The translations under genes were made by a program, and so were the position numbers. 64,000 nucleotides of DNA from Tretioscincus oriximinensis (Eukaryota > Chordata > Lepidosauria > Squamata > Gymnophthalmidae), in the NCBI GenBank assembly GCA_022410635.1, contig JAJVDF010000449.1, positions 575,623-639,622 on the forward strand. The letters are read 5' to 3'. How positions within the stretch are numbered: position 1 is the stretch's first letter; every line of letters starts with the position of its first letter. Below the pieces are notes generated by a model. It saw only the letters and a list, made by a program, of their open reading frames with translations, had not been told where the DNA came from and made no database searches. Positions 48,786-59,665 of this stretch are shown one piece after another.

Positions 48786-49043
48786 ATATTTATTTATTTA
48801 TTTATTTGTACTTATATCCCGCCCTATACCCGAAGGTCTCGGGGCGGCCAACCATAGGGTGGCGCACATAGCTTTTGTTTCTATCTCCACAACAGACACC
48901 CTGTGGAGTAGGTGGGGCTGAGAGAGTTCGGAGAACTGTGACTGGCCCAAGGTCACCCAGCTGGCTTTCATGGAGGCGTGGGGAATCGAACCGGGAGGCT
49001 ACCAGGTACGAGTCCANCACTCAACCACTACACCAAACTGGCT
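48786..49043 (-). mobile_element. tRNA-derived SINE, family 2, nearly complete
   Basis: (TATT)n tail, CCGCCCTATACCCGAAGG, CAACAGACACCCTGTGGAG, B-box complement GGAATCGAACC and CTACACCAAACTGGCTC. It lies inside the split pseudogene. Confidence 0.85.
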
Positions 49044-49514
49044 CTATTGATCTAATAACCCTCCCTGATCTGGTCATACAGGGAGCGTTCCAAGAGAAAA
49101 TTCACCGGTGTCTTTCACGATGTTGGCCCCAAAACACAAGGTTACCGACCAAGGTTAAGACTGATATCTAGGTGATCAAACCTGGCTTTTATAAACACTG
49201 ATCTTAAGGGGTGGGGCATACTGAAGGTCAGGTAATTCTCAACTTGGCTTGATGTTTGACAGTAGCTAGAAAAGGTATGGAATTGGCCTGCGAGATGCCA
49301 GCCTGGACTTCTATATTCATGGCTCGTTGTTTAAAACCTTNCCTTGGTTTGATGCCAATTGGTCCCAGAGCTTGTAGTGACAGGCCCATCTGAGCTGTCA
49401 TATATGAAAGTCATGTGTGGGCGCATCATTTGTTCCTCCAGGCAAAGTTGAGGCAATCTAAGTGACTGCATAAAAGAGATTTTTTTACTAGAAAAAAATT
49501 TCCAATTTTGTGGA

Positions 49515-49790
49515 TGAGGCACGGTGGTGCAGATGTTAAGAACTGGTCTTTCAACAGAGAGGTCATTCATTCGAGGCCCACACGTCTGCCGTGGAGAGGG
49601 GTGAGCACCCCCTACAGGCCTTAACTTTAGCCAACCAAGCTGTTTGAAAGTGAGCAATCACAAGTAGATGAATAGGTACCATCATCCCAGATGGGGAAGA
49701 TGAAATGTAAGCCTACGGTCAAAAATACCTTGCAAGCTGCTTCAAGCCCCTTCAGGTGAGAAAAGTGGTATAAAGACTCAGTTCTTCCAT
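49515..49790 (+). mobile_element. tRNA-derived SINE, family-1 variant, forward
   Basis: GAGGCACGGTGGTGCAGATG head, a B-box-like TTCGAGGCCC, GGGGTGAGCACCCCCTAC, and the family-1 body ending AAAAGTGGTATAAAGACTC. It is the same variant as the truncated copy at 12675. Confidence 0.8.
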
Positions 49791-50822
49791 TTTGCCCTTT
49801 CAGGTGAAGAAGAGCGCCGGAGGACTGAGTGCATGGGTGGCAGGGGAGTCCTGTGGGATTATTTTCCATAGTTGTTAAGTATAATAGCCAGTCCCTGAAC
49901 ACGAGGACACCGCAGGAACATGCTGACTTAACATATGGTGGTACTGAACTTCCAAAGGATCCACTCAGAAAGCCCTTTTTTGAATAGTGGAACTTAGGAG
50001 AGCTTAGTCCAAAATAGAGTGCAGCGCCCGGAACTCAGGAATCGAAAAAGAGCAGTAGTTCCTTAACGGGGGTTCGCTTACCACGTTATTCGGCTCCTTA
50101 GCTTGCCTAAGGTAGCTGGATCCACAGCGTACAGATACGTGTAANGTAGATTCACACAGAGGCCATAGACTTAGGTTCAGAGGCGATCCAGGAGGCTCAT
50201 GGGTCATGAGACAATCCAGAACACAACTGTGCAGAAGCTTTCATGGACGCCAATAACAGAAGGCGTAGATCAATATCGTGATGTCAGAAGGGGTGGTACA
50301 GAACACGTGGGTTAGGACGGTCCAGAGGTGTGCCCAGGTGGTGACACCTGTGTGATGTGTTTCTCTCCTCCCAAAGGAGGTGCAGCCTGTGTCAGGAAAT
50401 GCCAAATATGGTATGGTGGGAAGATACAAGATTGACCCTTTTAGCTTTCGTTTATCCTGGTTTATCCCTCTAGGTCCAGGAATACTGTGACTCACCTAAG
50501 GCAATTGAGCTTAATGGGGCTTCCTCTTTCTGTCACTATCAAGCTAATGGTTTTAGCCCAGGTGCATGGCTAGTAAACAATGAATGCCCTTTTGCCACAA
50601 TGGGTGTCATTAATCCCTTCAGTCTGGCAAGGTTTTATGAATGAGATATGCCCTCAGGACAGGAAGAGAGATTTGGCCTCTCCTGTTTACCTCCTGGGGC
50701 TGGGACAACCAGAGATTTTCAAAATTTTCCACCCAGGCCTCTCTTGTGCTAGCAAAGCTCAATTCTTGTATGTTTTATATCAGATATATTAATGCCAATT
50801 AATATATTCCTATATGGCTAAC
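49791..50822. other. Unassigned, possibly a degraded LTR-type element
   Basis: The stretch is richer in CpG than its surroundings and has no recognisable protein. It may be part of a larger retroelement, but I found no clear termini or TSD. Confidence 0.3.
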
Positions 50823-51200
50823 CCCAACAGTTTCTTCTCTTGCAGAAAAAATAANTTCAGTCCACACAAAAGCAATTCGTTCCAAAGGAAGGTTCAGGCT
50901 TTATTTACAATATTTAACGTTCGCAAGAGAGCAAGAGAAAACGTATAAGACACTTAAAATAAATTAGTGTCAGAGCTTACAAAAATAGCTATACCAAAAG
51001 TACGTCTCCAGCAAGTTAACACAAAACAAGGCTGCCTTTCTCTCCCTTTATCCATAAAGTTTGGACATGCGCATAATACAAGGCCATGCAGCCACAAGAG
51101 CTGAACTAAGAGATAAGGTGATGAACCCCTGGCCTTCGTAGGACTTAGCTGGCAGTTAATATCCTAACTAATAATTTTATTTATCCCAACAAGGGACAAT
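50823..51200 (-). mobile_element. Possible solo LTR
   Basis: Bounded by CCCCAACAG at left and TCCCAACAAG at right. The minus strand contains AAATAAAGCCTGA, a polyadenylation-like signal. This suggests a reverse LTR, but the ends and TSD are ambiguous. Confidence 0.35.
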
Positions 51201-51330
51201 ATGAAGTGTGAGAAAAGGCTGGTCNCTCATAGAATGTGCTTTATCCAGACTGATCACAAACACTCACGTGATCACATGTGACCTAATATAAAGGACTCAC
51301 ATTTTGAGCCTATTTTCTCNTGAACAAATA

Positions 51331-51566
51331 CAGGGTGCTTCAAAAAAATGTATACACACTTTGAACTTCCATAGAAAATTTATTTACTGTTCTACAAAGT
51401 TAAATTTCAGGAAATTAGAAAGCTTAAAGTCCAATGTAAATAAAACGTAAATAACCAATGTTAATACTGTTCAAATCGGGAAATCCTGAAATTTAACTTC
51501 GTAGAACAGTAAATACATTTTCTATGGAAGTTCAAAGTGTGGATACGTTTTTTTGAAGCACCCTTG
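51331..51566. mobile_element. Mariner-like MITE, copy 2 (TA target site)
   Basis: CAGGGTGCTTCAAAAAAATG at left and GAAGCACCCTTG at right, flanked by TA (51329-51330 and 51567-51568). The interior is the reverse complement of the interior at 1164-1374. It interrupts the KIAA1958-type pseudogene. Confidence 0.85.
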
Positions 51567-51942
51567 TATATGTATGTCCACATGTTGCTCCTGTAGAAAT
51601 CACCTCCCGACACAAATGGAAGCAAAGCCCCCCTTTTATCTGGCTGCCCAGAAAGAGACTCTTGGNATTGGCAGTAGTTGGGATGGGGCTGGTGGTCACC
51701 CGTCCCAAAGCTGGCAGAAAGGATCAAACTGGATCACTGCGAGAATTTTGCTTCGTTCACTCAGGTCACTCAGTTTGGTTCCGTTTACTCCCATCAGTGG
51801 TGATCAAACTGGATGTGAAACCAATTGCCTGTATGGAAATAGCATTTTATGCTTTTTTAAAAAATGTACTTTTTTTGCAGAGCACCATGGGGCCAGAGAT
51901 GTTGAGCAGTGGTGTAAGAGTCAGCAGTTGAGTGACTTCATG

Positions 51943-52891
51943 TTAAGAACATAAGAACATAAGAAGAGCCATACTGGATCAGGCCACAGCCCATCAAGTC
52001 CAGCATTCTGTGTCACACAGAGGCCCACCAGATGCACCTGGGCAGTCCGAACAGAGGAAAGCAAAATATGCTGCTCCTGTTCGTGACTCCCTGCAAATGG
52101 TATTTCAAAAGTCCTGCCTGTTGCTCCATCCCGGAGGCGACATCCAGACATCCATCCTAGTATCCATTTATACCCTTAGTGTCCATAAACCTGTCTAGTC
52201 CTGTCTTGAAACTATCCAAGCTGTTGGCTACCACTACCTCTTCAGGAAGTAAATTCCACAGGCCGACGACCCTCTGGGTGAAAAAATACTTTCCTTTGTC
52301 TGTTCTCACTTTTCTACCCAACAGTTTTAAGGAGTGCCCTCTGGTNCTTNTGNTGTGTGATAGAGAAAACATTTTTTCTCTNTTCACNCTGTCGATCCCA
52401 TGCATGATTTTGTACACTTCAATCAGATCACCCCTCAAACGTCTCCTTTCAAGGCTGAAGAGGCCCAGNCGTTGCAGCCTTGCTTCGTAAGGGAGGTGCT
52501 CCAGNCCCTTGATCATTTTTGTTGCTCTTTTCTGCACCTTCTCCAGTTCCAAAATATCCCTCTTGAGATGTGGTGACCAGAATTGAACACAGTATTCCAA
52601 ATGTGGCCTCACCACAGATTTATAAAGAGGCAAAACAACATTTGCTGACTTGTTTTNNATTCCTTTCCTAATTATCCCCAACATGGAATTTGCCTTTTTT
52701 GCTGCTGCTGCACACTGGGTTGACATTTTCATTGAATTGTCCACTAACACCCCAAGATCCTTTTCTTGCTCGGTCACAGAAAGCTTGGTTCCCATCAGGT
52801 GGTAGGAGTATTTTGGGNTCTTTGCCCCAATATGCATGACCTTGCACTTGCTTAAGTTGAAGTAACGCACTCCTGCCTCATTCAGTTGCCA
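51943..52891 (-). mobile_element. CR1 LINE 3' third with reverse-transcriptase end, antisense
   Basis: The minus-strand open frame 52870-52157 encodes the CR1 RT C-terminal region, with FNLSKCKVMHIG, EKDLGVLVDNS, VVRPHLEYCVQFWSP, LEKVQKRATKMI and FFTQRVVGLWNLLPEE in order. The 3' UTR and AAGAACATAAGAACATAAG tail follow to 51943. The frame is open for 237 codons apart from ambiguous bases, so this is a young, 5'-truncated copy. Its 5' junction carries a fold-back (52870-52907). Confidence 0.95.
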
Positions 52892-52911
52892 CTGAATGAG
52901 GCAGGAGAGGA

Positions 52912-54120
52912 CAGCGATGGGAGATCCACCCTCCTGACTACTGCTAATATGGCCTCTTCTTCAGGAATGAAGTCGTATTAGAAGATATGTGTCACTTTGG
53001 TCTAGGTCTGTGATTCAGAAATGTCAGTATATGTGAACTAGTGGGTGAGCCCAAAAAATTGGGTTTGGCTTGTGTGCGTTACTGAGGCAGCTGCTCAAGT
53101 ATGGAGTGCAAAGGGGGAAGAGCAGCAGCAGCCCCCTGGAATGCTGCATCTGCAGTGGCACGGTGAGGGGGCGGGGCGTTTCTGTCATTGTCCAATAACC
53201 TCTGTTTGAGATGAATGACAGGTATTTCGTGCAGTGGCCTGGACAAGCGATATGGCCATTTTGCCTTTTATTGTTTTAAAGATATATTCAGTGGAACTGG
53301 TGGGATACTCATGGATTCAATTTCCCATCTTCTTCAAATGTCATTTGTGTTCCATTTGTGCTGGTTCTTTNTCTTTTCTGATTTAATGGCACATTTCAAG
53401 GGATGTTAACAAAGATNCACTCAAAAGATACAATATAATGTCAGATCCAAAGACAGGATAAGAAAAACAACATTTTCCTGCATTTTTTTTACTTTTAAAA
53501 AGACTTATTAGAAGCACATAACTCAAATGCAAGCANTAAGGCAAAAAGAACGAACCAAAATAAACACAAAATGTAATTTTTTTTTTAACATTTTTAGTGT
53601 ATGCTAAAATATACGAAAACATTACCTCAAATAGGCTGATGACACATCTCACAACATTTATGAGTGATATAATCCAGCATGGTATATATTATGACTTTTA
53701 TGAAGGTGATTCTTGTTTAGAATCCCATATCATTACCGAATAAACTCTGGAGTAATGAAAGATGGAACAGAATTTGTAATCATTTTAATCGCAGCGGCTT
53801 CATAATATAACCACACAGAGCTGTTTGGTTGGNTCTGGTTGGACAGGTCTGTGGCTTCACCTCGCTGAGTCACAAATTGTGTAATGAACTTAGGTTGGAC
53901 TGATGAAAGTGGTGCTTCCAACCATGTCCCCAGTTGCGCTCCTTTGCACGATTCAGGCTGCAACCAGAAATCACTGATTTGTTCCACAATAGTTGAGTAT
54001 CCTAGAACAAACATGGATATTCTGGAATAAAGCAAACAATGGTAGGCTCCAGGCAGAACTTGTAGTTGCATTAGCAAGCTGATTTCAGCCCCATTTCAAA
54101 GATGTACCTTAATCCAGTAT
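52912..54120. other. Intergenic, unassigned
   Basis: No gene is recognised. The block CATGGATATTCTGGAATAAAGC near 54012 recurs near 63057 and, diverged, near 32670; it is probably a further short repeat family. Confidence 0.4.
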
Positions 54121-54149
54121 AAGGCCCAATGCAGAATGGGTCTAAGAAA

Positions 54150-54211
54150 ATAAAGAGGAACNAGAGTCCACCCAGTCCAGTATTCTATCTCACACAGTGG
54201 CCCACCAATGG
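54150..54211 (-). mobile_element. CR1 3' UTR, part 1 (split by LTR)
   Basis: CCCAGTCCAGTATTCTATCT and CACACAGTGGCCCACCAATG match the CR1 3' UTR. The sequence resumes with CCTGGGCAGCCT at 54953 after the LTR. Confidence 0.75.
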
Positions 54212-54952
54212 TGTGGCGACCCCTACCTGAGGGCCCTACTATTCGATGACCCTCACAGTCAGGGGTGCCACAATATCCACCCTGTTGCCCAAGCCAGCAC
54301 CCACGACTGCTTGGAGCAACAGTAATCTCCTCAGGCCTACACAAGGCCTCAAGAGTTTACCTCACGGTTGGGGCTTTATTCACAGCCCCCACCAGTAGCG
54401 GGCTTATATTTTGTTGTTACAGAAATAAAAGAAAGAGAGAGATGTTTGAAATGAACAAATAACAAGTTTATTATTTACAAACAAGGAATAGAAGAAAGAT
54501 TAGAATAATAAAGCTTCGGCTTTTATCAAGTAAGCCTGACTCAAGCACACACACACCAAGCAAGTGCAACATTAGTTTCCAGATCCTTAAAGAGACAGGC
54601 CCTGTGTCACTTTACTTGTTCCAGCCCCAAGTCAAGCCTCAGCTATGACTCCTTCAGGCCACCATACACTCCCACCCCCTCCCTCCGAGGCAGATCAGAA
54701 GCGGACCCCTCTGTCCACTTGCTACACCACAAGTCTGCCACAGAAAGGCCTCTAGCCCTGGTCAGCTTCCCTTTTATGTGCTGACCAGCCGGCTACTCGA
54801 GGCCCCATTGGCTGGCTCCTCCANCCATGCCCCCTCCCAAACAGGGAACCAGGAAGCCACGCCCCTGCCCAGGCCTGCTCTTCCCCCCTCCCTCTGGGAT
54901 ACCTGGTGAGTTTTCTAAAGAAACACAAACCTCTAAAATGGAGGACGCCACA
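54212..54952 (-). mobile_element. Solo LTR, family TGTGGCG, copy 3, nested in CR1
   Basis: TGTGGCGACC to GACGCCACA, 741 bp. The minus strand has CACATAAAAGGGAAGC (TATA-like, near 54770) and AATAAAGCCCC (near 54370). The flanks (AATGG and CCTGG) do not form a clean TSD, but the two halves of the host CR1 are continuous across it. No internal genes are present. Confidence 0.8.
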
Positions 54953-55350
54953 CCTGGGCAGCCTCAAGCAGAAAAAGGCAAATCTCGACTCCATGCAAAT
55001 GGTATTTCAGGAATATTGCCTGTTNCTCCATCCCAGAGGCAGTATCAATAGAGTGTAGTTATTTACACCATCAGTGTCCATGAACCTGTCTAATCCTGTC
55101 TTAAAACTCTCTAGGCTGCTAGCTACTACCAACTCTTGGGGAAGTAAATTTCACAGACTGACGGCCTCCTAGGTGAAAAAAAAACACCTTTCCTTTGTCC
55201 TCATTCTGTACCCACCCCATACATGGTTTTATATACTTCCGTGAGTTCACCTCTTAAATACCATCTTTCAAGGCTGGAGGGGCCCAGAAGCTGTAGCCTG
55301 ATTCCATAAGGCAGGTGCTGCAGCCCCTTGATCATTCTTGATGCCCTTTT
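54953..55350 (-). mobile_element. CR1 3' region, part 2
   Basis: TCCATGCAAATGGTATTTCA, CTGTCTAATCCTGTCTTAAA, GAAGTAAATTTCACAGACTG and CCTTGATCATTCTTGATGCC follow the order of the copy at 51943, more diverged. Confidence 0.75.
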
Positions 55351-55852
55351 TTGTCTAATGTTTAAAAGTCTAATGTGCTATCTAAAAATAAATTCTCACA
55401 TTTAGTTGTTAAAGAACAATAATAATTTATTCAACATGGACTATATATGGCATAACTTTGCCTTACCCACAACAACTGTCCTTGACTTGTTTCCTTTTTT
55501 TATAAACTTCTCACATCCAGCTTAACCAAGCACGATTCTTAACACATATTAAATAATTACAGCTTGTTCCTATTTCAATCAATATTTTCCTTTCTCTCTC
55601 ATTTACCTCAGAGGCATCTTTACCTCAGATGATATCATCAGGGCTCCAGCTGGGTTCCATAACCCAGTATATATAAACATATTACATGATACAAACATGT
55701 ATCAAACTGGGCTCCTTAATCATATATAATTAGATTAAACAAAACCAAATACAGTTCAATACTGAGAATTATATAAGGTTATAGCAGGTTTGCCATGTCT
55801 GGCATTAATTACCAAAGCTTTTCTAGATAGTGTGTTGTTTTTTATGTAATGC

Positions 55853-56067
55853 TTGCTGACCAGATGACCCCTTTCGGTGTGTGTGTGTGTTAAAAACCCA
55901 TTTTTGGGGTGGCCTCCCGTTTTTTTCTGAGGAAAAAAAAAATTCAAAAACAAAAGAAAAATTCAAAAAAAATCTTTTTTTTNAAAACATTTTCCTCAGA
56001 AAAAACTGGGAGGCATCCCAAAATCAGGTTTTCAACCCCCCCTAAAAGGGGTCATCTGGTCAGCCTA
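55853..56067. mobile_element. hAT-type MITE, copy D, palindromic
   Basis: TTGCTGACCAGATGACCCC at left and GGGGTCATCTGGTCAGCCTA at right. The whole unit is nearly palindromic around an A/T-rich centre. Same family as copies A-C. Confidence 0.75.
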
Positions 56068-56069
56068 GC

Positions 56070-57081
56070 CGGNTTTTTTNAAAAATAGTTCCCTCTCCCC
56101 AGCCTTTGCTTTCAAANGTTATTATGTTTTTATAATCTATTTTCTGTCAAGCTGAATTTAGGCAGCCTAAGCTAATGCACTCTTGAGTCCGTCTAATGCA
56201 GAAAGCCTGATGTAAANACCAAAATCTTCAATTTTTGACAGTCATGTCAACATTAGGCCATAAAGGAAANGAAGAAAAATTCCCCACTGTAAATTACTGA
56301 GGGAATTACAAACTGTATCCCACAATCCCACCATAAATATGTCATCATAATCAAAACTGAAAAAAGGCTTTTATGAGAAACGAAGGAAACATTCTGTGAA
56401 TTACTGCCAGACCTTTCCTAGCTGGGTTGTTATTTATTGTTTACCGACTTACATCTATGGTTTTGAACCAATATTTGTCATTCCACTAAAATAAGTGGAA
56501 AAACACAAAGGGAAACAGGGAAGAGTAAATGAGGAAATCAAAGCTAACATGTAGGAATTCTTATGCACGCAAGTCTGCTATTTACCATCGTTAATGGACA
56601 GATAAAAGCAAGCATTAGTTATATAACATATCATTTCAATATTGTACGGTAGAAAGGAGAGATAATAAAACTATGCAAAGACAAGGCTCTGTAAATTATC
56701 CAGAAGTTGAACGTGATTTTTCTGTATTCCCCAAGTTTTGACCAGAGCAACTAACCCCAGACTGGTTCTTTTCTTTAATGCCAGNCTTATATAACTGCCA
56801 ACTGCCACCCAGTGTGGATGAAAATATTCATTAGAACTGGCAAAAGGAGACACCAACACCAAGAAATACCTTTAGTTGTGTTACNTTTGGGGCCCAGTCA
56901 TGGTTCTAAGTAATGTAGGGTTTCAATCCAAGAATAACAAAGATAAACAGTTTCGTTGAAGGATGTTTATTCAAAAGCTAAGTCCAGTAATAAAGCCAGA
57001 AGTCAGAAGTCAACTCCAGTGGTAACTAAAGAGATAGAAAANGAAGTGACAGGGGAAACTACATTATAAAGCAAAGTCGAG
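56070..57081. other. Intergenic, unassigned
   Basis: No gene is recognised. About 56930-57081, together with 57466-57620, may belong to an older element into which the LTR at 57087 inserted. Confidence 0.35.
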
Positions 57082-57086
57082 GGGCC

Positions 57087-57460
57087 TGTTGAGATACAGT
57101 TCCTATTGCTAACAGGTGCTTTGTATTAAAGTGCATTGACTACAGTATTAAGTATAGCTGGGGCGAGCCTAAACAAGTCTCAACATGCCTGGGAAAGTAC
57201 TGTTAATGTGAATCAGCTGAAGTAGCTGATTGGCTGTAAATATGTATATAAGAAGTGTATATGATCTTCACATGGCTCTCCTNTGAGCCAGTGGATCCTG
57301 GCGAAGCACTTTGCTGCTCTGTATAATAAATCAGCACTGTAAATATTTGCACTGAAATTATACTGACTGTGTGTAATCTGTTGCTGGCTGAAAAGTGCTA
57401 CCTCACTCTCTGCGTCTACTATCTATCTTCTAATGATAGAAAAAGATACCAATCTTAACA
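57087..57460 (+). mobile_element. Solo LTR, 374 bp (5-bp TSD GGGCC)
   Basis: It begins TGTTGAGATACAG and ends CCAATCTTAACA, with GGGCC on both sides (57082-57086 and 57461-57465). GTATATAAGAAGTG (TATA-like) and TATAATAAATCAGC (polyadenylation-like) lie in the right order on the + strand. No internal region is present. It is unrelated by eye to the TGTGGCG family. Confidence 0.85.
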
Positions 57461-57720
57461 GGGCCGCCTCTCGGCGCCCACTAGCCAATGAGGAGATATA
57501 ATTCTCCCGCTGAAAACCTCCCGCCGGTGCGCAAGGTGATTCAAAAGAGCAGAGGAAAGGTTAAAAAAGGAGAGAGCAGAAAGATAGGATAGGAGGTACC
57601 TAACAATGGTGTCCTGTTTAGAAATGGTACAATGAAGAAGCTGAACCCATAATGTAGAATTATTTTGCTTCTGTTCGAGATTCATGAGTAAAATTGATTA
57701 CTAGGAAATTTCTGTAGCCC

Positions 57721-58114
57721 TAGGCTGCATGCACACCACGATGTAAAAACTGGTATAAAGTTTTATTCTGGTATATAGCAATCGCGTGTCTACGCACAAG
57801 AAACGTCTATATTCCGTGGCCAATGCCTCACATCGCTCCTTGATCTCGTCACACGCAGTCCGAGAATTTATTTATTTTTACTCACAGCAACCTTTGGAAC
57901 AACTCGGTTGTTTCATCCTCCCGCGTCAAATTTGGGCACACGCCTGCACGCCGCGAGAGGACAGGGGCGCTCCGGAACGATGCCTGAATATCCCAGCAAT
58001 AGTTTATTCCAGGATAAACGGGACGACTGCTCAACAACGCTTAACCCGTGTACCGTAGTCTTCCTCGTCTCGCTCCGATCGAGGTAGAAAAATGCTGTGT
58101 GCACGCAGCCGTAG
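57721..58114. mobile_element. CpG-rich MITE-like element
   Basis: GGCTGCATGCACACCACGATG at left faces CTGTGTGCACGCAGCC at right, imperfect inverted termini. The interior is unusually rich in CpG for this window (GTCACACGCAGTCCGAGAAT and others), which can mimic a CpG island. TSD is unclear. Confidence 0.55.
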
Positions 58115-59497
58115 TCTTCTTTTTCAAGGAGGAGGAGGGAAAAGCTTTTAAGTTTTTACAATCCTTGTATGTTAAAATTGACAGAATGATGGGCATCAGT
58201 ACCATACAGTGGGAATATGCATACAAGAAACTAAAATCTAGCAAAGGAATTTGGTTGATTTTATTTATTATTTATTTACTTACATAACCAGAGGTCTTAG
58301 GTCGGATGACAATTAAAGGCCATAAACACAGTTAAAGCAGAATAGTTAAAATAGTAACAGTGTCTTCAAGGGGAGATGGAGTTTTGGCTCAGCTGAATGG
58401 GCAGGTGAACAGGTGTGTCTTCAACAGGTGTCTGAACCTGCACAGGTAGTGGGCAGATCATTCCGGTTTGCAATGTATAAGATTGTGTTTGGAGTTAAAG
58501 TATACTTTGGTTGTTTCGAGATGTGTACGTTCATCCCATGCTATCTCATTCTGTGAAAACACCTTTTAATAAGCATATCTTTTTTTCCCTAAGAATTAGA
58601 GGGTCCCTTGTAAATATCTTGTATTATGTGCTCATATGCTAAGGATTACTGTACTTCCAACAGAAGCATTGAAAGAATGACATGTAACTGTTATGTGAGA
58701 AAAAACAGTTAACACTTGTTTCTTTCTAGGTCTGACTAAAAATCAGTGCCTCTTGGATTCTGCCCGATTCCATTACCCATCGTTCCTTGCCTATGGTTGT
58801 AAGAGTTATATTTGGCAACCTCTGAAAAGCTACGTTTTAATTAACTCTAGGATAGGCACATCGTTTGCTTTACGACTCTCTCTCTTTTAAGGAGCATTTC
58901 CTCTTTTTTGTTAAGACTCCCTCTTGTGGCATGTTTCCCCCCCAGAAAAATCACCGTAGGAAAGACAGTTTCACTTTATCATATTCATTTTTGAGAATCA
59001 GCACATTCTGAATTCCATATATAAATACTATCCAACATGACAGAACATTAGCAGAGGCTATGAGCTGCCGTTTGTACTGTAATAAATAATCAATAGACGT
59101 CCATTTGAGAGCCAGTCTGCATGTCACTCTTTTCTGGAAACCTCCCAGCTCAATTCTGCCCTCCTCCACAAAGCAGGGGCAGTGTTACCATAGGGCAAGC
59201 AGTGGGCCCATCACAGGCCCTGAAGGTTGGGCTGTTACAGCCCCCTCCCCCAGTGATGCTGGCCCTCTGGCCCGCTCTGGTTCTTACCGTTTAAAGGCTG
59301 CAGTGGTGCACGGTGAGCCTTTTGGACCTGCCCAAAAGCAGTTCCAGATTATCATCGATTACTGCTTGTTGGCGCGCGCATAGCATAATCGGCATCACTG
59401 CAGCCTTTACACTGAAGGTAGGAAAGTAAGCAGGAGAGGCCCCCTTCATTGCTCTGCCCTGGGGCCCCTGGGAGCCTGGATCCACCACTGCCACAAA
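58115..59497. other. Intergenic, unassigned
   Basis: A SINE-like AT-rich tail near 58260-58320 is the only element I recognise; there is no gene. Confidence 0.4.
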
Positions 59498-59665
59498 GCC
59501 AGGCCAGCTGGGTGACCTCGAGCTCTTTGGAGTTCTTTCAACCCCACATACTCCACAAGATGTCTCTGGTGAAGAGAAGAACAGTTTACACAAGCCGCTT
59601 GGATTTCCTTTGGTTTGAGAAAGGTGGGGTATAAAAACCCATTCTTTTCCTTCTGCTGCTGCTTC
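59498..59665 (+). mobile_element. Family-2-like SINE, 3' part
   Basis: GCCAGCTGGGTGACCTCGAG, then CCCCACATACTCCACAAGATG, ending GGTGGGGTATAAAAACCC. The tRNA head is absent. Confidence 0.6.

Larger units (their letters stand above)
48235..51803 (+). pseudogene. Decayed KIAA1958-type Crypton-derived terminal exon
   Basis: Segment 48235-48485 encodes STSLHASHQGIDRILENAG and SFSSSTKKLKETL, matching the alternative KIAA1958 C-terminal region (ATSLHA..GLDRILKNAG; SSSTKKLKE) as I recall it. After a shift, CNIV follows. Segment 51285-51803 encodes AYFL-NKYMYVH, then PTQMEAKPPFYLAAQKE, then IKLDHCENF, SFTQV and a TGA at a position close to the expected end. Each part is in a different frame and stops intervene. 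About 100 residues between the segments are missing or replaced by repeats. A MITE (51331-51566) splits the KYMYVH Tyr codon at a TA. It may be a lost alternative last exon of KIAA1958 or a KIAA1958-like paralogue. It cannot encode a protein. Confidence 0.75.

Noticed and set aside
57460..58130. Possible CpG-island promoter
   Set aside because: CpG richness coincides with an element having inverted termini and with the flank of a solo LTR; no exon or start site nearby on either strand.
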